Part shown: positions 8,081 through 17,550 of the stretch, one piece after another
Layout of the letters: every line of letters begins with the position of its first letter
Numbering within the stretch: position 1 is the stretch's first letter
Assembly: GCF_002592005.1 (NCBI RefSeq)
Contig: NZ_NVQF01000056.1
Span: forward strand, 1 to 40,708
Length of the DNA stretch: 40,708 bases
Direction: 5' to 3'
DNA from: Mycolicibacterium palauense
GTDB taxonomy: Bacteria > Actinomycetota > Actinomycetes > Mycobacteriales > Mycobacteriaceae
Notes under the pieces: model-generated
What the model was told of the DNA's origin: nothing
Databases searched by the model: none
Seen by the model: the letters and a program-made list of their open reading frames with translations, nothing else
Made by a program: the position numbers and the translations under genes

Positions 8081-9292
8081 GTGCAGCGCATCCATTCGAG
8101 CACCGGCGGTGCCCGGACGGTTCTCGGCATCGCCACCCTGTTGGCGGTGGTGCTGGGTGTCGGCGCGTGTGCGCCGGCACCGACGACCTCCGGTCCGCAG
8201 TTCATCGAGGAGAAGGGCACGCCCTACGCCGATCTGATGGTGCCGATGCTGCGGGCATCGGTGAGCGACGGCGCGATCGGGGTGCAGGTCGACAAACCCG
8301 TCACCGTCGACGCGGGAGCCGGCGTGCTCGGGGCGGTGACCCTGGTGAACGAACAGGACCGGGTCGTCGAGGGGCGGCTCAGCGAGGACGGCCTGACATG
8401 GGAGTCGGCCGAGCCGCTGGGCTACAACCGCCGGTACACGTTGAGCGCGGAGGCGCTGGGCCTCAACGGCGTGGCACGCCGGACCACGACCTTCGAGACC
8501 CATTCCCCCGAGAACCTCACGATGCCCTACGTGATGCCGAACGACGGTGCCGTGGTGGGGGTGGGGCAGCCGATCGCCGTCCGCTTCGACGAGAACATCA
8601 CCGATCGCGCCGCCGCACAGGACGCCATCGCGATCACCACCACTCCGCCGGTCGACGGCGCGTTCTACTGGTTGAGCAATCGCGAGGTCCGTTGGCGCCC
8701 AGCCGAGTACTGGCAGCCCGGCACCCGGGTCGAGGTGAATGTGCAGACCTACGGCGTGGACCTGGGCGGTGGGCTGTTCGGCCAGGACGATGTGACGACG
8801 CGGTTCAGCATCGGCGACCGGGTGATCGCCACCGCCGACGACGCGACCAAGACGCTGACCGTCCGGGTCAACGGCGAGGTGGTCAAGACGATGCCGATCT
8901 CCATGGGCAAGGACTCCACGCCGACCGACAACGGGACCTACATCATCGGCGACCGCTACTCCTCGCTGGTCATGGACTCCTCGACCTACGGCGTGCCGGT
9001 CAACTCGCCCGACGGCTACCGCACGGAGGTGCAGTGGGCCACCCAGATGTCCTACAGCGGGATCTACGTGCATTCCGCGCCGTGGTCGGTGGGCAGTCAG
9101 GGGCGCTCGAACGTCAGCCACGGCTGCCTCAACGTCAGCCCCGCGAATGCCCGGTGGTTCTTCACCCACACCAAACGGGGCGACGTCGTGGAGGTCGTCA
9201 ACACGCTCGGCCCGACACTGCCGGGTGTGGACGGACTCGGAGACTGGAACCTTCCCTGGGAGCAATGGAAAACCGGAAACGCAGACATCTGA
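8081..9292 (+). CDS. ldtB: L,D-transpeptidase, LdtMt2 (LdtB)-like lipoprotein
   Basis: The enzyme makes 3-3 cross-links in peptidoglycan outside the membrane. This 403-aa product has a signal peptide with lipobox VGAC (about residue 30), two Ig-like domains (about residues 50-245), and a YkuD catalytic domain with YVHSAPWSVG and SHGCLNVS, the active Cys being residue 349. The C-terminal extension LPGVDGLGDWNLPWEQW is characteristic of LdtMt2. I chose the GTG at 8081 because GGAAGG lies just upstream (8065-8070) and because it gives a standard signal peptide; the longer frame from 8021 adds an Arg-rich stretch with no support. The next gene overlaps its 3 prime end by 28 bases, so expression is coupled. 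Confidence 0.92.
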   Translation: MQRIHSSTGGARTVLGIATLLAVVLGVGACAPAPTTSGPQFIEEKGTPYADLMVPMLRASVSDGAIGVQVDKPVTVDAGAGVLGAVTLVNEQDRVVEGRLSEDGLTWESAEPLGYNRRYTLSAEALGLNGVARRTTTFETHSPENLTMPYVMPNDGAVVGVGQPIAVRFDENITDRAAAQDAIAITTTPPVDGAFYWLSNREVRWRPAEYWQPGTRVEVNVQTYGVDLGGGLFGQDDVTTRFSIGDRVIATADDATKTLTVRVNGEVVKTMPISMGKDSTPTDNGTYIIGDRYSSLVMDSSTYGVPVNSPDGYRTEVQWATQMSYSGIYVHSAPWSVGSQGRSNVSHGCLNVSPANARWFFTHTKRGDVVEVVNTLGPTLPGVDGLGDWNLPWEQWKTGNADI

Positions 9293-10203
9293 CCCCGCCG
9301 GCCTCTGCACTGGCCGGCCTGCTGGCGGTCGCGCTGGTCGGCTGCGCCCCGGCGGGCCCCGGACAGGATCCGGCGGGCCCACCGGCCGCGTCGGCCACTT
9401 CCACCACGTCCATGGCAGGGCCGGGCGGGTTGTCACTGCCGCGGGAGATGGGCCACGTGCACGCGCTGCGCGTCAACCCCGCAAACGGGGATCTCTACGC
9501 CGCCACCCACCACGGCCTCTACCGCTTCGCCGGGGACGCCGACCCGCAACTGGTGGGCGAGTTGGTACAGGACTTCATGGGTTTCACCGTCGTCGGCCCG
9601 GATCACTTCCTGGCCAGCGGGCATCCCGGGGCCGGCCACCACGGGCAGCCGGCCAACCTCGGCCTGATCGAGAGCACCGACGGCGGGCAGACGTGGGTCC
9701 CCCTGTCGTTGTCGGGGCGGGCCGACTTCCACTCCCTGGAGCACCGGCACGGCCGGACCTACGGTCTGGACAGCCAGACCGGGCGGGTCCTGATCTCCGA
9801 CGACAACAGGACGTGGCAGCAGCGCGCCGGCGTGCGGGCCCTCGACCTGGCCGTGTCCCCGGCCGACCCGGACGAGCTCCTCATCACCACCGCCGCCGGT
9901 CTGCAGCGAAGCGACGATGCCGGCGCCACCTACCAGCCCGTTTCAGGAAGCCCGGCCCTGGCATACCTCAGTTGGCCCACCACCGGGCCGCTGATCGGCG
10001 TGGACCGCGCCGGCACGCTGTATGCCAGCGAGGACGCGGGCGCGACCTGGCAGGCCCGGCACCTGCTGGAGCAGCAACCGCAGGCCCTGCTCGCCGTGGG
10101 CGACGGGCGCGTGTTCACCGTGGCGGGCACTGGGGGCGGCGCCGTGCTGTACGAGTCCGCCGACGATGCCGTCTCCGTGACGCGCTTCGGCGCCGGCGGA
10201 TAG
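9265..10203 (+). CDS. BNR/F510_1955-type beta-propeller lipoprotein
   Basis: This 312-aa exported lipoprotein starts MENRKRRHLTPP and has lipobox LVGC. The mature chain is built of sialidase-like BNR repeats: IESTDGGQTW, ISDDNRTW, RSDDAGATY and ASEDAGATW, each an Asp-box-type turn of a beta-propeller. The stretch YAATHHGLYRF with VQDFMGFTVVGPDHFLASGHP matches the F510_1955 glycosylhydrolase-like family. Sialidase activity is not shown by the sequence, because the Arg triad of true sialidases is not evident. Its start lies inside the end of the L,D-transpeptidase gene, suggesting a joint cell-wall role. Confidence 0.82.
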   Translation: MENRKRRHLTPPASALAGLLAVALVGCAPAGPGQDPAGPPAASATSTTSMAGPGGLSLPREMGHVHALRVNPANGDLYAATHHGLYRFAGDADPQLVGELVQDFMGFTVVGPDHFLASGHPGAGHHGQPANLGLIESTDGGQTWVPLSLSGRADFHSLEHRHGRTYGLDSQTGRVLISDDNRTWQQRAGVRALDLAVSPADPDELLITTAAGLQRSDDAGATYQPVSGSPALAYLSWPTTGPLIGVDRAGTLYASEDAGATWQARHLLEQQPQALLAVGDGRVFTVAGTGGGAVLYESADDAVSVTRFGAGG

Positions 10204-10258
10204 CCGCCGGCCGGCGGCATGAGTACGGATAGCCGCCGGCCGGCGGCGTGAGTATCTG
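10201..10258 (+). repeat. Two direct 29-bp units, each with a 16-bp perfect palindrome
   Basis: Units at 10201-10229 and 10230-10258 share TAGCCGCCGGCCGGCGGC, then (A/G)TGAGTA. GCCGCCGGCCGGCGGC is self-complementary. The first unit contains the stop codon of the beta-propeller gene. The hairpins have no T-run, so they could attenuate or protect the message end rather than terminate it in the classic way. Another possibility is an operator upstream of the tetR gene. Confidence 0.6.
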
Positions 10259-10351
10259 ACGTCGACAATTTAGGTCTGGTCCCGGCACCGCCCTGCCGCT
10301 AGCATTTCAACTCGTGCAGAATTCTGTGGGCGCGGAAATCCGGGGCCGGCG

Positions 10352-10966
10352 ATGAGTCGGCCGCCCGGATCCGTCGTCAAGCACACCGGGCGTAGGCCGG
10401 GGCCCAACACCACCCGGGAGCTGATCGCCGACACCGCCCGCAAGCACTTCGCCGCGCTGGGGTACGACCGCACCTCGATGCGGCAGGTGGCGCTGGCGGC
10501 CGAGGTCGACCCGACGCTGGTGGCCCACTACTTCGGCACCAAGCTGAACCTGTTCCTGGCGGTGGTCGAGCTACCGATCGACCCCGCGGCGTTGATCGAT
10601 CGGGTGGTCGGCGATGGCGCCGAGGGGGTGGGTGCACGGTTGGCCTGCGCGGTGCTGGACGTCCTCGACGACGAGGTGCGCCGCCGCCCCATGGTGGGCA
10701 TGATCCGGGCGGCGACCTCCGAGCCCGAGGCGGCCCGGCTGGTGCGGGACTTCCTGACCCGCAACCTGCTGCTGCCGATCGCCCAACGGCTCGAGGCCGA
10801 TCATCCCGAATACCGGGCCGGCCTGGTGATGTCGCAGATCGTGGGTTTCACGCTGGCCCGCTACATCGTCGGGATCGAACCGCTGGCCACCCACCCGCGC
10901 GAACACGTGGCCGCCGATCTGGGTGCCACGCTGCAGCGCTATCTGCAGGGTGAGCTGAGCCGGTGA
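10352..10966 (+). CDS. TetR-family regulator of the adjacent mmpS-mmpL operon
   Basis: This 204-aa protein has an N-terminal helix-turn-helix at about residues 22-68 (LIADTARKHFAALGYDRTSM, then VALAAEVDPTLVAHYFGTKLNLF) and a TetR_C ligand domain afterwards. It is a distant relative of the other TetR at 21550; both share the TxRxVALAAEVDPTLV-type recognition region. Its stop overlaps the mmpS start (GTGA), so it is translated with the transporter it probably controls. The 148 bases upstream hold the two palindromic 29-bp units and a TAGCAT hexamer near 10302 that could be a -10 element. Confidence 0.88.
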   Translation: MSRPPGSVVKHTGRRPGPNTTRELIADTARKHFAALGYDRTSMRQVALAAEVDPTLVAHYFGTKLNLFLAVVELPIDPAALIDRVVGDGAEGVGARLACAVLDVLDDEVRRRPMVGMIRAATSEPEAARLVRDFLTRNLLLPIAQRLEADHPEYRAGLVMSQIVGFTLARYIVGIEPLATHPREHVAADLGATLQRYLQGELSR

Positions 10967-11412
10967 CCGGGAGCGCGATCGGCCGGCTGCTCCCGCGGGG
11001 GTGGTGGATGGTGCTGGTCGCGGTGGTGGTCGTCGCGGTGGCCGGGTTCGCCGTGTACCGGCTGCACGGCATCTTCGGGTCCCACAACGACGTCTCGGCG
11101 GGCGGTGAGCTGCCCAACGACGCCGTGTCGCTGAACCCCAAACGCGTGGTCATCGAGGTCTTCGGCGATCCCGGCTCGGTGGCGACGATCAACTACGTCG
11201 ACGTCGACGCCCAACCGCAGCGCGTCGACGACGCGGCACTGCCGTGGTCCTACGACGTGACCACCACCCAGCCCGGGGTGTTCGTCAACGTCGTCGCCCA
11301 GGGCGACAGCGGTTCGCTGGGTTGCCGCATCACCATCGACGGCGAGGTCAAGGACCAGCGAACGGTCACCACGCACAACGCCTACACCTACTGTTTGGAG
11401 AAGTCCGGGTGA
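10963..11412 (+). CDS. MmpS-family accessory membrane protein
   Basis: This 149-aa product has a single N-terminal transmembrane segment (about residues 15-33) followed by a beta-rich extracytoplasmic domain. The stretches VVIEVFGDPGSVATINYVDVDAQPQ and LPWSYDVTTT and two Cys (GCRI, YCLE) are family features. MmpS proteins act with MmpL pumps in lipid or siderophore export. The start is a GTG overlapping the tetR stop, and the end overlaps the mmpL start in the same GTGA way, so all three are translationally coupled. Confidence 0.92.
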   Translation: MTGSAIGRLLPRGWWMVLVAVVVVAVAGFAVYRLHGIFGSHNDVSAGGELPNDAVSLNPKRVVIEVFGDPGSVATINYVDVDAQPQRVDDAALPWSYDVTTTQPGVFVNVVAQGDSGSLGCRITIDGEVKDQRTVTTHNAYTYCLEKSG

Positions 11413-14381
11413 GTGAGCACCGCGTCGAGGACGGTACGGACAGCACCGGGGACAGTGTCCGGGACAGGTCGTTGGTGCGCCGGATCTCGGGGACCCTCCG
11501 GTGGTGGTCGGTGCCGATCGTGTTGGCGTGGTTGCTCATCGCGGTGTTCACCAACGTCTTCGTGCCGCAGCTGGAAACCGTCGGTGAGGCCCACAACGTC
11601 GGGCTGAGCTCGCCGGCCGCGCCCTCGCTGCAGGCGATGAAACGCATGGGCAAGGTGTTCCACGAGTTCGACTCGGACAGTTCGGCGATGATCGTGCTGG
11701 AAGGCGAGCAGCCCCTGGGTGCCGACGCCCACCGGTTCTACGACACCCTGATCCGCAAGCTGTCGGCCGACACCGCCCATGTGCAGCACATCCAGGATTT
11801 CTGGGGGGATCCGCTGACCGCCGGGGGCTCCCAGAGCAGCGACGGAAAGGCCGCCTACACCCAGGTATTCCTCGCCGGGGACCAGGGCGCGACGCTGTCG
11901 CTGGAGTCCGTCGCCGCGGTGCGCGACATCGTGGACCACACACCGCCGCCACCGGGGGTCAAGGCCTATGTCACCGGGGCGGCACCGCTGTTCGCCGATC
12001 AGATCCAGGTCGGCGGTCAGGGGCTGGTGAAGGTCACCCTGATCACCATCGGGGTGATCCTGGTGATGTTGCTGCTCATCTACCGATCGATCGTGGCGAC
12101 GCTACTCGTGCTGTTGACCGTCATCATTGAAATGAGCGCGGCCCGAGGGGTTGCGGCGCTGCTGGCCGACTCCGGGATCATCGGGCTGTCGACGTTCGCG
12201 ACGAACCTGCTGACGTTGCTGGTGATCGCGGCGGGCACCGACTACGCGATCTTTCTGCTCGGTCGCTACCACGAGGCGCGCCACGCCGGCGAGGACCGTG
12301 AGACGGCCTTCCACACGATGTACCGGTCGACCGCCCACGTGATTCTGGGCTCGGGGCTGACGGTGGCCGGCGCGGTGTTCTGTCTGAGCTTCACCCGGAT
12401 GCCCTACTTCCAGAGCATGGGCCCGCTGGGGGCGATCGGTGTGCTGGTCGCGCTGGCCGCCGCGCTGACCCTGGCCCCCGCCGTCATCACGGTGGCCGCC
12501 GTGTTCGGACTGCTGGACCCGCGCCGCGCGGTGCAGACCCGGGGATGGCGGCGGATCGGCACCGCGGTGGTGCGCTGGCCCGGGCCGATCCTGGTGGTGA
12601 CCGTGGGGGTGGCCCTGATCGGCCTGCTCGCCCTGCCCGGCTACAAGACCAGCTACGACCAGCGCCGTTACCTGCCCGGGGACACCCCGGCCAACCTCGG
12701 CTACGCCGCCGCGGAACGGCATTTCTCCGCGGCCCGGCTCAACCCCGAGCTGCTGATGATCGAGTCCGACCACGACCTGCGCAATCCCGCGGGCATGATC
12801 CTGCTGGAACGGGTGGCCCGGGCCGTCTTCCACACCCCGGGCATCGCGCAGGTGCAGTCGATCACCCGGCCGTTGGGCACCCCGCTCGACCACAGCTCCA
12901 TCCCGTTCCAGATCAGTGCGCAGAGCATCGGTCAGATCGAGAACCTGCCGTATCAGCAGGACCGCGCCGACGACCTGCTCAAACAGGTTGCCGAGATCGA
13001 CAAGTCGATCGCCACCCTGAAGCAGCAGTACGCACTGCAACAGCAGGCGAGCGCCGCCACGGCCGAACAGACCCAGGCGTTCCACGACACGGTGGCCACG
13101 GTGAACGACCTGCGCGACAAGATCGCCAACTTCGACGATCAGTTCCGGCCCATCCGCAACTACTTCTACTGGGAGCCGCACTGCTTCGACATCCCGATGT
13201 GTGCGGCGCTGCGCTCCGTCTTCGACGCACTCGACGGGATCGACTCGCTCACAAGCCAATTCGGGAAGGTCACTGCGAGTCTGGACAAGTTGAACGCGTT
13301 GCAGCCGCAGCTGCTCGCGCTCATCCCGAGCCAGATCGCCAGCCAGCAGACCAACCGCGATCTGGCGATGACGAACTACGCCACGCAATCGGGGATCGCC
13401 GCCAACAGCGAGGCGTCCCTGGAGAATGCGACCGCGATGGGGCAGGCGTTCGACGCCGCCAAGAATGACGACTCCTTCTATCTGCCGCCGGAGGTGTTCG
13501 CCAATCCCGAATTCCAGCGCGGCCTGAAACTGTTCCTCTCGCCCGACGGCAAGGCCGCCCGGATGATCATCACCCACAAGGGCGATCCCGCCACCCTCGA
13601 AGGCATCTCGCACATCGACGCCATCCGCGCCGCGGTCGAGGACGCCGTGAAGGGCACGCCGCTCGGCAACGCCGACATCTACATCGGCGGCGCGGCCGCG
13701 ACGTACAAGGACATCGCCGAGGGCGCGAAATACGACCTGATGATCGCCGGTATCGCCGCGATGAGCCTGATCCTGCTCATCATGATGTTCATCACCCAAA
13801 GTCTGGTCGCGGCGCTGGTCATCGTGGGCACGGTCGTGCTCTCGCTGGGGGCGTCGTTCGGCCTGTCGGTGCTGGTGTGGCAGCACATCCTCGGGATCGA
13901 GCTGTTGTGGATCGTGCTGGCGCTGTCGGTGATCCTGCTGCTGGCGGTGGGGTCGGACTACAACCTGTTGCTGATATCGCGGTTCAAGGAGGAGATCCAC
14001 GCCGGGCTCAACACCGGCATCATCCGCGCGATGGCCGGTTCTGGCTCGGTCGTCACCTCCGCGGGCCTGGTGTTCGCCGCCACCATGGCGTCCTTCGTGT
14101 TCAGCGATCTGCGGGCGATCGGGCAGGTCGGTACGACCATCGCGCTCGGACTGCTGTTCGACACCCTGATCGTGCGGGCGTTCATGACGCCCTCGATCGC
14201 CACACTGCTCGGTCGCTGGTTCTGGTGGCCCCAACGGGTGCGCCCACGCCCGGCCAGTTCGATGCTCCGGCCCTACGGGCCCCGCCCCGCGGTGCGGCAA
14301 CTGCTGCTGTGGGACGACGACGATGGCGACGACGATGGCGACGACGGTGACGTCACCGCGGCGCGCGGAGCGAAACGATGA
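11409..14381 (+). CDS. MmpL-family RND transporter
   Basis: This 990-aa RND pump has a transmembrane helix near the N-terminus (about residues 32-52), a first periplasmic loop, a five-helix bundle (about 195-380) with the GTDYAIFLLGRYHEA motif, a second large loop with a coiled-coil stretch (about 520-680, typical of long MmpL proteins), and a second bundle (about 775-935) with GSDYNLLLISRFKEE. The Asp-Tyr pairs in GTDY and GSDY are the proton-relay residues of MmpL pumps. I chose the GTG at 11409 because it overlaps the mmpS stop. The cargo cannot be read from sequence. The C-terminus ends in an unusual poly-Asp/Gly tail. Confidence 0.92.
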   Translation: MSEHRVEDGTDSTGDSVRDRSLVRRISGTLRWWSVPIVLAWLLIAVFTNVFVPQLETVGEAHNVGLSSPAAPSLQAMKRMGKVFHEFDSDSSAMIVLEGEQPLGADAHRFYDTLIRKLSADTAHVQHIQDFWGDPLTAGGSQSSDGKAAYTQVFLAGDQGATLSLESVAAVRDIVDHTPPPPGVKAYVTGAAPLFADQIQVGGQGLVKVTLITIGVILVMLLLIYRSIVATLLVLLTVIIEMSAARGVAALLADSGIIGLSTFATNLLTLLVIAAGTDYAIFLLGRYHEARHAGEDRETAFHTMYRSTAHVILGSGLTVAGAVFCLSFTRMPYFQSMGPLGAIGVLVALAAALTLAPAVITVAAVFGLLDPRRAVQTRGWRRIGTAVVRWPGPILVVTVGVALIGLLALPGYKTSYDQRRYLPGDTPANLGYAAAERHFSAARLNPELLMIESDHDLRNPAGMILLERVARAVFHTPGIAQVQSITRPLGTPLDHSSIPFQISAQSIGQIENLPYQQDRADDLLKQVAEIDKSIATLKQQYALQQQASAATAEQTQAFHDTVATVNDLRDKIANFDDQFRPIRNYFYWEPHCFDIPMCAALRSVFDALDGIDSLTSQFGKVTASLDKLNALQPQLLALIPSQIASQQTNRDLAMTNYATQSGIAANSEASLENATAMGQAFDAAKNDDSFYLPPEVFANPEFQRGLKLFLSPDGKAARMIITHKGDPATLEGISHIDAIRAAVEDAVKGTPLGNADIYIGGAAATYKDIAEGAKYDLMIAGIAAMSLILLIMMFITQSLVAALVIVGTVVLSLGASFGLSVLVWQHILGIELLWIVLALSVILLLAVGSDYNLLLISRFKEEIHAGLNTGIIRAMAGSGSVVTSAGLVFAATMASFVFSDLRAIGQVGTTIALGLLFDTLIVRAFMTPSIATLLGRWFWWPQRVRPRPASSMLRPYGPRPAVRQLLLWDDDDGDDDGDDGDVTAARGAKR
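14316..14351 (+). repeat. 12-bp tandem repeat encoding an acidic DDDG tail in MmpL
   Basis: GACGACGATGGC occurs twice in direct succession, then a degenerate third unit GACGACGGTGAC. Together with the preceding codons this encodes DDDDGDDDGDDGD at the cytosolic end of the pump. Repeats of this kind can change length by slippage; multiples of 12 keep the frame and so keep the coupled downstream start intact. Confidence 0.75.
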
Positions 14382-14803
14382 GTCTGTTCGGTTGGCTGAC
14401 GGCGCTGTCCCTCGTGGCCGCGCTGGCCTTCGCCGCGGGCGCCTTCGTCTTCGTCAGACGGCTGTTGAGGCGGACGCCGACCGCGGCCAGCGAGCGGATC
14501 GGCAGCGTCAAGTACGTGCTGCACAAGGTGCGCACGGGCGAGCCGATGCCGGCCGACGAGCGGGATTTCGCCGCCCAGACCATCGCCGAGCGTCGATCGC
14601 CCCTGGCGTTCTGCGTTCCCGGCGCGCTCTTCTCCATCGGGTGCCTCTACGTGTTCGGCAGGCTCGACCAGCTGCACGGGGCGTCCCCGTCCTGGGCGAC
14701 GTTCATCGGGGTGCTGCCCATGCTGGCGGCGGTCAACCTCACCGTCCAGCTGCTCAGGATCGCCACCCTGAAGGGCCGGGTTCCGGAGTACGTTCCGGAG
14801 TGA
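14378..14803 (+). CDS. Small membrane protein at the end of the mmpL operon
   Basis: This 141-aa protein starts at the ATG that overlaps the mmpL stop (ATGA). It has an N-terminal helix (about residues 5-25), a basic hinge (RRLLRRTP), a soluble segment containing GEPMPADERDFA, and two further helices (about 70-88 and 98-118). I do not recognise a family with known function. Its strict coupling to MmpL suggests an accessory subunit or assembly factor, which is inference. Confidence 0.8.
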   Translation: MSLFGWLTALSLVAALAFAAGAFVFVRRLLRRTPTAASERIGSVKYVLHKVRTGEPMPADERDFAAQTIAERRSPLAFCVPGALFSIGCLYVFGRLDQLHGASPSWATFIGVLPMLAAVNLTVQLLRIATLKGRVPEYVPE

Positions 14804-14840
14804 CCGCCGGTGGCCCGCGCGTGGTCGCTGCGCCGCGCCG

Positions 14841-14867
14841 GGAACATATCCGGCCGGGGCGGCGTTG
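14841..14867 (+). promoter_or_regulatory. SigH-type promoter of the dnaK operon
   Basis: GGAACA at 14841-14846, 16 bases, then CGTTG at 14863-14867 matches the mycobacterial SigH/SigE consensus (GGAAYA-N16-cGTT). It lies 139 bases before the dnaK start and just upstream of the first HAIR element. SigH control of dnaK is known in M. tuberculosis. Confidence 0.7.
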
Positions 14868-14883
14868 ACCCCATCGACAAGAA

Positions 14884-14904
14884 CTTGAGTGCAACAGGCT
14901 CAAC
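14884..14904. promoter_or_regulatory. HAIR element 1 (HspR operator)
   Basis: CTTGAGT-N7-GCTCAAC fits the HspR inverted-repeat consensus CTTGAGT-N7-ACTCAAG at 12 of 14 arm positions. It lies 17 bases beyond the SigH -10 element, so HspR here would block transcription from that promoter. Confidence 0.88.
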
Positions 14905-14938
14905 TCTGGGTTGACAGGAGACGGTCGACAGGAGCAGG

Positions 14939-14959
14939 CTTGAGCGTGGTTCGCTCAGA
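14939..14959. promoter_or_regulatory. HAIR element 2 (HspR operator)
   Basis: CTTGAGC-N7-GCTCAGA is a second, weaker copy of the HspR consensus 55 bases after the first, 46 bases before the dnaK ATG. A TTGACA hexamer at 14911-14916 lies between the two elements and could belong to a housekeeping promoter. Confidence 0.75.
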
Positions 14960-15005
14960 TCCACTGAGGCCCACAAAGGCAGAAGCTATTCAGGAGGCAG
15001 TAACT

Positions 15006-16858
<1,853 letters not shown>

Positions 16859-16862
<4 letters not shown>

Positions 16863-17509
16863 CGCGTCCCAACCACGGCGAACAGGAACCGCAGGAGCCG
16901 GTCACCGTCACCGACAAGCGGCGCATCGATCCCAACACCGGCCAGGTCCGTGAGGCCTCTCCCGGCCCGGCCCCCAGCGGGCCGGGGTCGGGGGAGTTCG
17001 CGGGCGAGACCCCGGAGGAAGCCGACAAGGCCACCGAACTGCTCGCCGACCTGCAGCGCGTGCAGGCCGACTTCGCGAACTACCGCAAGCGGGCCCTGCG
17101 CGACCAGCAGGTGATCGCGGACCGGGCCAAGGCGACGGTGGTCGGCCAGCTGCTGGGGGTGCTCGACGACCTCGAGCGCGCCCGCAGCCACGGTGACCTC
17201 GACTCGGGCCCGTTGAAGGCGGTGGCCGACAAGCTGGTGTCCGTGCTGACCGGGCTGGGCCTGGTGGCGTTCGGCGCCGAGGGCGACGAGTTCGATCCCG
17301 CGCTGCACGAAGCGGTGCAGCACGAGGGCGACGGCTCCAACCCGGTGATCGGCACCGTCATGCGCCAGGGGTACAAGCTCGGCGAGCAGGTGCTGCGGCA
17401 CGCGATGGTGGCCGTCGTCGACACCGTCGAGGGTCCCGGCGCAGATACCGGGGGCGACACCGGCGGTGCTACCAGCGGAGCGGGCGATCAGGCCCCAGAA
17501 TCAGAGTAA
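16859..17509 (+). CDS. grpE: GrpE nucleotide-exchange factor
   Basis: GrpE releases ADP from DnaK. The 216-aa product has a disordered, Pro/Gly-rich N-terminus (about residues 1-55), the long dimerisation helix (LADLQRVQADFANYRKRA, about 60-110) and the C-terminal beta domain with FGAEGDEFDPALHEAVQ (about 137-155), then an acidic Gly-rich tail. The GTG start overlaps the dnaK stop (GTGA), so translation is coupled. Confidence 0.96.
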
Positions 17510-17550
17510 GTAGACGACAGTTATGACAGAAGGTAAGGAGGTGGCGCGCA

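Noticed and set aside
14889..15005. N-terminal extension of DnaK into the HAIR region
   Set aside because: DnaK proteins start at MARAVGIDLG. The extension crosses the HspR operators and lacks a start context, while AGGAGG precedes 15006.
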